Source: Stenotrophomonas bentonitica (GTDB lineage Bacteria; Pseudomonadota; Gammaproteobacteria; Xanthomonadales; Xanthomonadaceae). From it: 64,000 bases of DNA. The stretch lies in NCBI RefSeq assembly GCF_013185915.1, contig NZ_JAAZUH010000002.1:930001-994000 (forward strand), in the 5' to 3' direction. This document shows, one piece after another, positions 37,833 through 46,585 of this stretch (within the stretch, counting starts at the first letter, position 1; each line of letters begins with the position of its first letter). The position numbers and the translations under genes are program-made. A model generated the notes under the pieces. That model was not told the DNA's origin. It was given only the letters and a program-made list of their open reading frames with translations, and did not search any database.

Positions 37833-38909
37833 TCACTCCACAAATTTTTTCAGAAAGTCATCCAACTGCCAGAGCGGCTCTGGTGACCGCAGTGCATTCC
37901 CGTTCCAGCGACAGACTGCCCCATCCCCATCTTTGAACACGGCAATCACATGGGGGTGTTCGCCGAGGAGTTTTTCAATGTTCGGGGTCGGATCGCGCGT
38001 GACAATGATGGCCGGCATGCCTGCGGCCAGACGATGCTTGATGACGCCTTGCAAATGGTCGTCGTTGAAGCCAAATCCGATACACAACAGTGCCTGGGCA
38101 TCGGTGAGTACCGCATTCATCGCGGTACGCATTTCGTCGAACAACCTATTGACCAGTGCGTCTTGGTACTTTGACGGGCCGGGGACGACAATGGCTCGTT
38201 CCGCGATGGAAACATCGTTGAGGGCTTCCACTGGCCCATCGTCCGTTGTCAACCAACTGATTGAGCCATGAGGCTTATATAGACGAACTGTTTTGCAGAT
38301 GCGGTGATCGACCTGCTGCTGGCGCTTTTCGGCCACCAGAACACGGCTGTACTGCGTTTGGAAGAGCGGCCTGGCACGCGGCTTACGCCGACGGAACCCC
38401 GTAAATCCTGTGTCTAGGGGAATTTCTGCCAGATCACAAAACAACTCCAACAACGTGTCGTAGTTGGTTGTAATGACATGGATGCTGTCCGTGTTCTGCG
38501 GAGAGCCACTAAACAAGCGGTTCAAGAGGCGTGACGGCGCATGGCCACCGGCGACCTTTTCGCCAAGAATTTCCGTCTCTGCGGCGATGGCTCTATCAAG
38601 AATCAGCTTCGCGGTTTCTCCGCGTATGGCTGATACGATCTCTGTCCACTCCGCCATGCCAAGCGGAATGCCGTTCAGGCCAGCTTCCAGATTTGTCTTG
38701 ATTGCTTCGACTGATTGCGCCCAGGCGTTCCTTGCCCCATCGGTGGACAGGGCATCGTGCACAGCGGTTGCCAAGTGCTCCGCCAAAGCGCCCATACCGG
38801 GCAGGCCATAGCCACAGGAGAAGCCAGAGCCGACGAGCAGCACCGGGGTTTTGCGAAAAATCCCTTGGATGTCTGCGAAGAAATCTTCTGGCAATTCGGC
38901 CGCTGTCAT
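37833..38909 (-). CDS. SIR2-domain protein, NAD+-binding defence effector
   Basis: The 358-residue protein has the SIR2 nucleotide loop LLVGSGFSCGYGLP near 25-38, VITTNYDTLLE near 147 and the catalytic-type His in LYKPHGSISWL near 211. GFGFNDDHLQ near 290 is the usual SIR2_2 ending. Bacterial defence SIR2 proteins hydrolyse NAD+ on infection. HerA follows with frames touching or overlapping, and PglZ precedes by 6 bases. The base composition is lower in GC than the ICE backbone, consistent with separate origin. Confidence 0.92.
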   Translation of the reverse strand: MTAAELPEDFFADIQGIFRKTPVLLVGSGFSCGYGLPGMGALAEHLATAVHDALSTDGARNAWAQSVEAIKTNLEAGLNGIPLGMAEWTEIVSAIRGETAKLILDRAIAAETEILGEKVAGGHAPSRLLNRLFSGSPQNTDSIHVITTNYDTLLELFCDLAEIPLDTGFTGFRRRKPRARPLFQTQYSRVLVAEKRQQQVDHRICKTVRLYKPHGSISWLTTDDGPVEALNDVSIAERAIVVPGPSKYQDALVNRLFDEMRTAMNAVLTDAQALLCIGFGFNDDHLQGVIKHRLAAGMPAIIVTRDPTPNIEKLLGEHPHVIAVFKDGDGAVCRWNGNALRSPEPLWQLDDFLKKFVE

Positions 38910-38915
38910 ATCGGC

Positions 38916-39935
38916 CTACTTCGATAGTTCAACGAAGGGCGACAGCACTTCCAGCAGCGAGAGACCGCCATGCGTCAAGGTTGGGTAGCCGCCTTGGCTG
39001 CGCCACTTTCTGCGCCCCAGCGCCAGCAGGTGTGCGCCATGCGGGCTGTCGATTTGCAAGGCGACGGGAGGAACGAAGGGGCCTGCGTCGCCATTGCCTG
39101 CCTTGCTGCGACCGCTTGAAAAAGTCTGCTTGAGGTGCGAGGCAACCTCACCATCGGCATCGGGGAAGTAGCCCGTGGCGGCGTAGCCGTGATCGGATGT
39201 GATGACCAAGCGCCGCCCAGTGGCGAGGCGCTCAATAAAGCTCCAAAAGTCGTCACTGGAAAGTTGCTGCGCGGCATCTCTGGTCAGCAGTTCCAGACCT
39301 TGGCCCGCGCCGTAGTCGTGCAGCTTGGCGTCTGGCCAGTGGTGCCAGAACACCCAATTCTTCGCACCCGAGGCGTTGTCCACCAAGCCCTCGCAGTCCT
39401 TCCACGGCAGGTCGATGGTTTCGGTCTGCGCCGGTTGCAGCTTGTGGGCAAAACCGCCGCCATTGGCTTGTAGCTGGCTGCGGCTGGTCAGCCCCAATGC
39501 GCGGGCGAACGGGTTGGTTTCACTGGGCAGTTCGGATGCTGTGGCGCCTACTGTGTGCAGGGTGAATCCACGCTCTTTGGCCCCTTGCAGCAGCCAGGGC
39601 AGTTCGCGCAGCGAGAGGGCATCCAGAATCAGCACGGCGCGCGCGACGCTGTGGCCATAGCCGGGTTCGCTCCACCAACGCGCAAGCCGGTCTGAGGTAC
39701 GTTCCACACCACAGATTTCGGGTTGGCCAAAGACCCGCCACAGATCCCAGCCGCTGGAGGCCAGGAACAAATCGAGCTCGGCAATTTCGCGGTCTCGCTT
39801 GACCACCTCGCTGGGGGCATTGCTTTCGGCCAGCGGTTTCGAGGCAATCTCCAACACCCGATCGGTAATGATGCGCCACGCTTCTTTGGGACTGTCCTGG
39901 GTCAGGCGCTGCAAGATTTGAGCATCCAACGCCAT
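38916..39935 (-). CDS. pglZ: Short PglZ-domain phosphatase-like protein
   Basis: The 339-residue protein carries the PglZ (alkaline-phosphatase-superfamily) signatures: the metal-site Asp in VLILDALSLRELPWL near 102, LVITSDHGYAATGYFPD near 243-259 and the C-terminal LTHGGLSLLEVLSPFVEL near 321. It is about half the length of PglZ in type 1 BREX, keeping little beyond the core domain. PglZ is required for BREX defence; its substrate is not settled. Its start overlaps the DUF499 gene stop by one base (TGATG). Confidence 0.9.
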   Translation of the reverse strand: MALDAQILQRLTQDSPKEAWRIITDRVLEIASKPLAESNAPSEVVKRDREIAELDLFLASSGWDLWRVFGQPEICGVERTSDRLARWWSEPGYGHSVARAVLILDALSLRELPWLLQGAKERGFTLHTVGATASELPSETNPFARALGLTSRSQLQANGGGFAHKLQPAQTETIDLPWKDCEGLVDNASGAKNWVFWHHWPDAKLHDYGAGQGLELLTRDAAQQLSSDDFWSFIERLATGRRLVITSDHGYAATGYFPDADGEVASHLKQTFSSGRSKAGNGDAGPFVPPVALQIDSPHGAHLLALGRRKWRSQGGYPTLTHGGLSLLEVLSPFVELSK

Positions 39936-42703
39936 CAGTTGTCCTCCTTCTCAAGACTCAGCTCAAAAGTCATGCCATCAGGCAGCTTCTTGAGCAGTTC
40001 CTTGAGTTGCGCGCCCGTAATCTGCGTGTTTTGGCCAGCAGACACCTTGATCGAGACTTCTGCCACAGGCGTGGCCGGGCCAATGCCCCAGCCTTCGAGC
40101 TTGCCGATTAGGTTGAGCGGTGAGGTTGGCGGGTTAGAGAGCGGGGTGCGTGATTTGGCGGTGGTACTTGTGCCACCACCAAAGATGTCGCCGCCATTCG
40201 GCGATGTGCCACCGCCGGGAGTGTTGTCGCCACCGGAAGGGGTGACGGGCGGAGTGGTAGTGCCGCCACCAAAAGTATCGCCGCCCGATCCACCGTTGCC
40301 GCCTGCAGGCGGCTGCGGCGCGGGTGGCGGGGTGCCTCCGGTCGCGAGCACCGCCGAGGGTTCCATCAGGAACACTTCATCAAGCTGACGCCCCGTGTAG
40401 GAGAGTTTGGGGCGCAAGCGCCGCCATGCAGTTTCCTCGTCCTCGCCCGCGTGGGTTTGAAGGTGCTCCAGATTGCGCAGGTTGATGGCGATCTTGCCGC
40501 GCGCGCACAAGCGCAGGATGCGTTCCTTCATCGCGGTTTCCCCCAGCCAGGGGATGCAATCCTGACCCGCAGGGCGAGGCTCTTGCAGTTCACGCAGCAG
40601 CTTGCCGAGGGGGGCGTTCTCCGAGGCGGCTTCTAGAACAAGGTCTTCGAAATCCTCGGGAACAAAGAGGTCGTTGGTCAGGGTTTCTTCGATGCCCTCG
40701 GGGATTTGAGCACCTTGCTTTTTCAGGTGCTCGACACTGAACAGGGATTGCTGCGGGTTCTGGTGGTCATAGCGGTGCAGGATGGCAAACCGATCGAAGC
40801 GCTTCTTCAGGTTCTCGCGCAGCGTGCCTTCAAATTCCTTATGAAGTTTCTTGTATTCGGGGTTCTGCCCACTCCATTCCTGCGCCTTCATTTCGGCGCG
40901 GGCAAGGATGAGGAGGTCGCGGTCCTGAAAGGCGTTGGTGGAGCCGGCACGGGGCAACAAGAAGCGAATGGTGTTGCGGCGCTTTTGCAGGTGGTCCTTG
41001 AGCCAGCGGCCCAGTGTCTGATCCATTTTTTCCGGCTCTTCTGGCAGCACCAAAATGGGCAGCCGGTCATCCCAGCGCTCCGGCTGCTCGGCTTCGTCGA
41101 GCGATGTCCACGGATCGTTCTGCCACGATTTTGGCAGGGCAATCACTCGGAAGGTTTTAGCGACCTCATCGCTGCCTCCGATGACGTAGCGCACCTGCTT
41201 GGCAAGCTGCACCTGATCGGAACCATCGGTGAACAGTTTGTCATTGCGCGCGCAGGCCATCAACTTGGCGCGGGGGTTTTCTTCCTCGCGGAAGACCAAC
41301 CTCGGGCCATCCTGGTGAATGTTGAAGCTGTTCTCGACAATGGTCGCCAGTTCGACCTGAAAGGCATTGACATCTACCGGCTTGCTGCGGGTGATGTCCA
41401 CCTGCAACGTGGCCGGATCGGCCCCGGCAAGATTGCCGACGGCGATGGAGCGCAGCCACAGTGCGCTCAGGATTTCTTGCAGGTGTGGGGCAAGGTTGCC
41501 GTGGTCGTACACCGCCTCCGTCACCGAAATGATGTTGTGCTGCGCTTTTTCGCGCAGGGTGCGGTGGTGTTCGTTGGACACTGAATCCAGCAGTGCTCCA
41601 ATGCCCGAGGCATCGTCATCCAGCCGGAAATCAGCCGCAGTGAGCACAGGCACCGCTTCGCCCCGGCTCTTGTAGAGGTTGGCCAGGATGCGAATCATGT
41701 CGCGCGTTTCTTGCGCATCCGTGGCGATCAGCACCTGTTCCTCAAGCAGGCGCAGCAAGTGCGGTGCGTAAGGCCAGGACTCGGTGAATTCACGGCGCTT
41801 GCGATCCTGCTCGGCGGGCGGCACATCCAGCAGGCGGAAGTATTCGGAGACGTGTTGTGCAACCAGCGATTCGATGGTGCCGTCTGCAATCTGCAGACGG
41901 TTGTCGAACAGGCGATGCAACAGCATCCGCCGCCGATCCTGCTGGATACGCTCGGCATTGCCTCCCGCCTTGAAGTCGATAGCCACTGGGTTGACGCGGT
42001 GCACCTGCTGGTAAGCATCGCTGCCGCCATTGCGCACGGAGATCACCAACACCAGTAGGTCGGGGCGCTCTTTGGCGATCTCCGACAGGATCTGGATGAA
42101 GTTGAACGCCCATTGCTTCCAGGGGTACTGCTTGGTATTGGTCAGGCCGTCGTACCAAGTCTGGAATTCGTCGAGGAGGAGCATCGCAGGCCGATGCTCA
42201 AGCAGCTCGATGATGAGCTTGTCCGAGGGGATGTCGGTCTTGGCCGCTCCCATGCCTTCCCACTTGCCTTTGATGAATTCGCCGCGCGGATGGCGCTCGA
42301 ACAGCAGGTCCCACAGGAATTTATAGCGTTGCCTGTGCAGGCTCTCGCCAATGACCAACATGCCATCGCGCAGTGCGATCTTGCCGATGCTGGGGTCACC
42401 CAACGTGCTTGACCAGGAGTTGAGCCATGCGCCCGTCGATGCGGCATCGTTGACTGCGTGGTAGAGCGCTGCCATCAAGTGCGACTTACCCAGGCCGCGC
42501 TCGCCGATCACGACCACTGGCCGCCCTTGGTTGGGGCCAACGGCTTCGATGCCCTCCAGTAGATCGTGGGTGGGATAGGTGATCTCCAAGAATGCCTGTG
42601 CGGCGATCTGGGTAGCACCCGTGTTCGAGTCGTTGGAAAGCTCAATGGCCGTCCCTTTGAGGCGCTTGCCCCGAAACTCATCCCGAAGAGTCAATCCAAG
42701 CAT
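39935..42703 (-). CDS. DUF499 AAA+ ATPase (BrxC/PglY-like)
   Basis: The 922-residue protein has Walker A VVVIGERGLGKSHLMAALYH near 62-81, Walker B MLLLDEFQTWYDGL near 172-185 and a long helical C-terminal half. The segment near 785-850 is a flexible Gly/Thr/Pro-rich linker with repeats of GGD(T/I)FGGGT, then a small C-terminal domain. DUF499 (COG1483) proteins are the BrxC/PglY class of BREX ATPases. BrxC is usually longer, near 1200 residues. It overlaps the HTH gene upstream by one base (TAATG). Confidence 0.9.
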   Translation of the reverse strand: MLGLTLRDEFRGKRLKGTAIELSNDSNTGATQIAAQAFLEITYPTHDLLEGIEAVGPNQGRPVVVIGERGLGKSHLMAALYHAVNDAASTGAWLNSWSSTLGDPSIGKIALRDGMLVIGESLHRQRYKFLWDLLFERHPRGEFIKGKWEGMGAAKTDIPSDKLIIELLEHRPAMLLLDEFQTWYDGLTNTKQYPWKQWAFNFIQILSEIAKERPDLLVLVISVRNGGSDAYQQVHRVNPVAIDFKAGGNAERIQQDRRRMLLHRLFDNRLQIADGTIESLVAQHVSEYFRLLDVPPAEQDRKRREFTESWPYAPHLLRLLEEQVLIATDAQETRDMIRILANLYKSRGEAVPVLTAADFRLDDDASGIGALLDSVSNEHHRTLREKAQHNIISVTEAVYDHGNLAPHLQEILSALWLRSIAVGNLAGADPATLQVDITRSKPVDVNAFQVELATIVENSFNIHQDGPRLVFREEENPRAKLMACARNDKLFTDGSDQVQLAKQVRYVIGGSDEVAKTFRVIALPKSWQNDPWTSLDEAEQPERWDDRLPILVLPEEPEKMDQTLGRWLKDHLQKRRNTIRFLLPRAGSTNAFQDRDLLILARAEMKAQEWSGQNPEYKKLHKEFEGTLRENLKKRFDRFAILHRYDHQNPQQSLFSVEHLKKQGAQIPEGIEETLTNDLFVPEDFEDLVLEAASENAPLGKLLRELQEPRPAGQDCIPWLGETAMKERILRLCARGKIAINLRNLEHLQTHAGEDEETAWRRLRPKLSYTGRQLDEVFLMEPSAVLATGGTPPPAPQPPAGGNGGSGGDTFGGGTTTPPVTPSGGDNTPGGGTSPNGGDIFGGGTSTTAKSRTPLSNPPTSPLNLIGKLEGWGIGPATPVAEVSIKVSAGQNTQITGAQLKELLKKLPDGMTFELSLEKEDN

Positions 42704-42957
42704 TACTTACGCACTCCATCGTTGGTTTGGCCATTGGCCGCGTGGACACCCTCGCGCGCAGCGTCGAGTCCTTCCAAGGACTGCTGCTTGATCCAGTTGT
42801 CAATGTCCGCGCGCGAAAACCGCCACGTCCCTCCAACCTTGAAGGCTGGGATTTTTTTGGCCCCGGCCAACCTGTAGATCGTCCGTTCCGTGACCTTCAG
42901 GTAGTCGGCTACCTGCCTGATGGTGAGGATTTCGCCTTCGTTGTTGTCGGTGGGCAT
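42703..42957 (-). CDS. Excisionase/MerR-type HTH regulator leading the defence operon
   Basis: The 84-residue protein from ATG 42957 (TTG 42978 would add 7 residues) has the HTH_17 fold: ILTIRQVADYLKVTERTIYRLAGAKKIP, then FKVGGTWRFSRADIDNWIKQQ. It is the first gene of the operon and overlaps the DUF499 start, so it probably controls the operon. It is divergent from lysR across about 130 bases containing a TACAAT box on the minus strand and the palindrome CGCAT-CTC-ATGCG. Confidence 0.85.
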   Translation of the reverse strand: MPTDNNEGEILTIRQVADYLKVTERTIYRLAGAKKIPAFKVGGTWRFSRADIDNWIKQQSLEGLDAAREGVHAANGQTNDGVRK

Positions 42958-42978
42958 CGTGGGTGCCTTGGAGGTCAA

Positions 42979-43110
42979 ACAATGGCAGGATTGTACAAAA
43001 TTTTCATGTTTGGGTGATAATTACGCATCTCATGCGAATTTTTCAAGATTGCTGCCGGTCATAAGGCATACGTGAAGATCGGGCAGGAGGCGTTGGCAAG
43101 AGGTAAAGCA
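42979..43110. promoter_or_regulatory. Divergent promoter region of defence operon and lysR
   Basis: The AT-rich gap holds the inverted repeat CGCAT-CTC-ATGCG (43024-43036). On the minus strand, TACAAT (42995-43000) is a good -10 for the defence operon. The palindrome sits about 25 bases further upstream, where a LysR or HTH protein could act on both promoters. Confidence 0.5.
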
Positions 43111-44055
43111 ATGGAGCTCAGACATCTACGCTGTTTCCTCGCTGTTGCAGAAGAACTGCACTTTGCCCGTGCAGCCGAGCGGCTGCATATGGAGCAGTCG
43201 CCACTGTCGCGCGCCATCAAGGAGTTGGAAGAAGAACTGGGCGTGTTGCTGTTTGCCCGTACCACGCGCAGCACGCGGCTGACCCGTGCCGGAACATTGT
43301 TTTTGGAGCATGTGCGCCGTGTCTTCGCTGCCTTGGAACAAGCGCGTGAAAGCGTGAAAGCAGCAGCAAACGGTTTTCATGGGCAGTTGCGCGTGGCCTT
43401 GTCGGATGGCATCACGCCGTCGCGCTTGCCGACCTTGCTGGCGTTGTGTCGCCTAGAAGAACCCGAGGTCGAAATCCGCTTCTTCGAGGTGCCGCTGTCG
43501 CAGCAGATCAAAGGGTTGCATGACGATCTGTACGACGTAGGGTTTGCCCAATCCGACGAAGTGGGCGACGGCATCGTTGCCATGCCTGCGTGGAGGGACA
43601 CGCTCATAGTGGCGGTGCCAGCCCGGCACCCGCTGCTTGCATACAAGCGCATTCCTTTGGAGGAACTTCTGCGCTATCCGCTGGTTCTATGCGATCCACA
43701 AGTGTGCGAAGGCCATGCCAAATTCGTTGATCGAGTGCTGCGTCGGGCTGACATGGAGCCACTGGTTGCGGAGCGGGTCGCATCGTGTGATCTGATGATG
43801 GCTCTGGTATCGGCTGGCCTCGCACTTGGGTTTACGGGCGCCGCGCGCATCGCCGCCCATCCTGACTCGGGCGTGGTGGCCCGACCGCTGGCTTTGCGTG
43901 TGCCGCCGCTGACGACCTACCTGTTGCACGCCGAAGGTCAGCCGTTCGATGTGCTTGCACGGTTCATTGAGCGTGCGCAGGCCATCGAGTCACCGGAAGC
44001 CCCAAGGCCCAAGCCGGGCCATTATTCCGATTCCCTGGAGGAACCTGCGCCATGA
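43111..44055 (+). CDS. LysR-family transcriptional regulator
   Basis: The 314-residue protein begins with the LysR winged-helix MELRHLRCFLAVAEELHFAR, then LHMEQSPLSRAIKELEEELG, and has a full periplasmic-binding-like effector domain (90-300). ATG 43111 is chosen because the HTH starts there. A LysR gene upstream of traG is standard in this ICE family, where it may regulate transfer genes. It overlaps the lipoprotein gene by 4 bases. Confidence 0.93.
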   Translation: MELRHLRCFLAVAEELHFARAAERLHMEQSPLSRAIKELEEELGVLLFARTTRSTRLTRAGTLFLEHVRRVFAALEQARESVKAAANGFHGQLRVALSDGITPSRLPTLLALCRLEEPEVEIRFFEVPLSQQIKGLHDDLYDVGFAQSDEVGDGIVAMPAWRDTLIVAVPARHPLLAYKRIPLEELLRYPLVLCDPQVCEGHAKFVDRVLRRADMEPLVAERVASCDLMMALVSAGLALGFTGAARIAAHPDSGVVARPLALRVPPLTTYLLHAEGQPFDVLARFIERAQAIESPEAPRPKPGHYSDSLEEPAP

Positions 44056-44330
44056 AAAGGATCATCCCGCTCTTGCTTGCGGCCGCGCTGGCTGCCTGCG
44101 GCCAGTCCGAAACGCCTCACAAGGCCAACACATCGGAAGCGAATATCCCGACGGTGGAAGAACTGGCGGCCAACCCCGACCGGCTCAAGGAACTGCGCCA
44201 GCAATGCAAGACAGATCGCCCCAAGCTGGGCGACGTGCTGTGCAATCGGGTAGCCGAGGCCACGCGCAAGCGGTTCTATGGCGACGGCGAAACCCCATAC
44301 ACGCCACCGAAGGAATCCCCCAAGTTCTGA
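44052..44330 (+). CDS. EexN-like lipoprotein (first copy)
   Basis: The 92-residue protein has a lipoprotein signal peptide with lipobox LAAC near 16-19, then a short soluble domain with two cysteines (LRQQCKTDRPKLGDVLCNRVAEATRKRFYGDG). EexN-type lipoproteins give entry exclusion. A second, similar gene lies between trbJ and trbL (51945). It overlaps lysR by 4 bases. Confidence 0.85.
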   Translation: MKRIIPLLLAAALAACGQSETPHKANTSEANIPTVEELAANPDRLKELRQQCKTDRPKLGDVLCNRVAEATRKRFYGDGETPYTPPKESPKF

Positions 44331-44566
44331 TTGTTGGCGGTTCGTCGCATCGTTTTTTTCTTTCTGCTCGACACGCCGCGATGCGCCTGCACTTGCGGCG
44401 CTTTTCCTTGGTGCGCCGTCGCGCGCATTCTGTCTTTTTACTCGACTTTTCTGCCCAAAACGGTCTTTGACCGGCACTGACCCGGCACCGATCCTGACGC
44501 CTGCGGCACGCCCTTGTGCCGCTTTTCCCATGAGGAATCGGCGCAGGAGAAATCGGAGGCCAGGTC
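44331..44566. other. Spacer before traG
   Basis: No gene is seen. The sequence is T-rich in its first half. TTGACC at 44466 is a possible -35 box without a clear -10. CGGAGG at 44554-44559 is the traG RBS. Confidence 0.4.
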
Positions 44567-46585
44567 ATGCAAGGGACGAACGTGCTGTTCGGTCAGATCG
44601 CCGTGGTGTTCGGCATCGTCATCGCCGGAGTGTGGGGCGCCACACAATGGACAGCAGCAGCCCTTGGCTATCAGCTACGCCTTGGCTCGCCCTGGTTCGA
44701 CTTTCTTGGCACGTCTATCTACCACCCGTGGAAGCTGTTTGAGTGGTGGTTCTTCTTCGGCGCGTATGCACCGGAGGTGTTCGACACTGGCGGCGCGATT
44801 GCCGGCGCCAGTGGCATGGTCGCCGTGTGCGTTGCCATTGCCATGTCGGTCTGGCGCTCGCGCCAAGCGCGCCTCGTCACCACCTACGGCTCTGCGCGCT
44901 GGGCTAACGCGCAGGACATTCGCAAGGCGGGCCTCACGCAACCGGCCGGCGTGTTCCTCGGCCAGCACGACCGCCAGTACCTACGGCATGAAGGCCCGGA
45001 ACACGTCCTGAGCTTCGCGCCCACCCGCTCGGGCAAGGGCGTGGGCCTGGTGGTGCCCACCTTGTTGAGCTGGCCTGCATCGGCCGTCATCCACGACATC
45101 AAGGGCGAGAACTGGCAGATCACCGCCGGCTGGCGATCACGCTTCTCACATTGCCTGCTGTTCAACCCGACCGATGCGAAGTCGGCGGCCTACAACCCGC
45201 TGCTGGAGGTACGGCGCGGCGCGCATGAAGTGCGCGACGTGCAGAACATCGCGGACATTCTGGTTGATCCCGAAGGTGCGTTGGAGAAGCGCAACCATTG
45301 GGAGAAGACCAGCCACGCGCTGCTGGTCGGCGCCATCCTGCATGTGCTCTACGCCGGCAAGGACAAGACGCTGCGCGGCGTCGCCAACTTCCTCTCCGAT
45401 CCGGCCAGCCCGTTCGAGCTGACCTTGCACCGGATGATGACCACGCCGCACCTCGTGAATGCGGAAGGTGGTGGCCCGCATCCTGTCGTCGCATCGGCGG
45501 CGCGCGAAGTGCTCAACAAGTCGGACAACGAGCGTTCCGGCGTGTTGAGCACCGCTATGTCGTTCCTCGGCCTGTACCGCGATCCCACGGTGGCCGAAGT
45601 CACCTCGCGTTGCGATTGGCGCATCGCTGACCTGATCGCTGCCGAGCATCCGGTATCGCTGTACCTCGTGGTGCCGCCTTCGGACATTTCGCGGACGAAG
45701 CCGCTCATTCGCCTGATCCTCAATCAGATCGGGCGGCGGCTGACCGAATCGCTCGATGGCTCCGACGGCATCGAGCGCCGCCACAAGCTGCTGCTGATGC
45801 TCGACGAGTTTCCGGCGCTGGGGCGCCTGGACTTCTTCGAGACGGCGCTGGCCTTCATGGCCGGCTACGGCATCCGCAGCTTCCTCATCGCGCAGTCGCT
45901 CAATCAGATCGACAAAGCCTACGGCCAGAACCATTCGATCCTCGACAACTGCCATGTGCGCGTGACGTTCGCCACCAACGACGAGCGCACCGCCAAGCGG
46001 ATTTCCGAGACGCTGGGCACGGCCACCGAGCTGCGCGCCCAGCGCAACTACGCGGGCCACCGGCTCGCGCCGTGGCTGGGCCACCTGATGGTGTCGCGCC
46101 AAGAAACCGCGCGCCCGCTGCTGACGCCGGGCGAAGTCATGCAGCTTCCGCCTGACGAGGCCGTGGTGATGGTGTCCAGCGTGGCGCCGATCAAGGCGAA
46201 GAAGCTGCGCTACTACGCGGACGCCAATTTCAAGCGTCGCGTGCTGCCACCGCCCGTGCTGGCGGACGGGCAGTACGCCGACGCGCCGCCATTGCGGCCC
46301 GACGACTGGAGCGGTTTGGCGATTCCCGCCGTGCCCACCGCACCGGCCGCGGCATCCGCTGATGGCCTGGAGACCTTGGGTTCGGTCGACGACGGCGGCC
46401 CGCGCCGCCAGCCCGAGCTTTCCGAAACCGTTGCCTACGACCCCGAACTGGCCGCGCCTGCGGCCGACCTTGGGCTGCTCGATGACGACGACCTGCCGCT
46501 TCTCCTTCCTCGCCAGCTCGATCCAGCCATGCAGCGCACGGCCCGGCTGGCTTCCCTCGACCCCAACGACGGAATCGAGCTATGA
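44567..46585 (+). CDS. traG: T4SS coupling protein TraG (VirD4)
   Basis: The 672-residue inner-membrane protein has two or more N-terminal membrane segments (about 1-105), Walker A FAPTRSGKGVGLVVPTLL near 149-166 and Walker B LLLMLDEFPALGRLDF near 408-423. TraG links the relaxosome to the Trb secretion channel. The C-terminal 130 residues are acidic and low-complexity. It overlaps the CopG gene by 4 bases, beginning the transfer operon. Confidence 0.96.
   Translation: MQGTNVLFGQIAVVFGIVIAGVWGATQWTAAALGYQLRLGSPWFDFLGTSIYHPWKLFEWWFFFGAYAPEVFDTGGAIAGASGMVAVCVAIAMSVWRSRQARLVTTYGSARWANAQDIRKAGLTQPAGVFLGQHDRQYLRHEGPEHVLSFAPTRSGKGVGLVVPTLLSWPASAVIHDIKGENWQITAGWRSRFSHCLLFNPTDAKSAAYNPLLEVRRGAHEVRDVQNIADILVDPEGALEKRNHWEKTSHALLVGAILHVLYAGKDKTLRGVANFLSDPASPFELTLHRMMTTPHLVNAEGGGPHPVVASAAREVLNKSDNERSGVLSTAMSFLGLYRDPTVAEVTSRCDWRIADLIAAEHPVSLYLVVPPSDISRTKPLIRLILNQIGRRLTESLDGSDGIERRHKLLLMLDEFPALGRLDFFETALAFMAGYGIRSFLIAQSLNQIDKAYGQNHSILDNCHVRVTFATNDERTAKRISETLGTATELRAQRNYAGHRLAPWLGHLMVSRQETARPLLTPGEVMQLPPDEAVVMVSSVAPIKAKKLRYYADANFKRRVLPPPVLADGQYADAPPLRPDDWSGLAIPAVPTAPAAASADGLETLGSVDDGGPRRQPELSETVAYDPELAAPAADLGLLDDDDLPLLLPRQLDPAMQRTARLASLDPNDGIEL

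Noticed and set aside
28216..42978. Classical DISARM assignment for the cargo operon
   Set aside because: A SNF2 helicase and an adenine methylase fit class 1 DISARM, but no DrmA helicase, DrmB (DUF1998) or DrmC (PLD) gene is present, while PglZ and DUF499 point to BREX.
28216..42978. Complete type 1 BREX
   Set aside because: No BrxA, BrxB or BrxL-like gene is visible and the methylase is of the DUF1156 class, not PglX.
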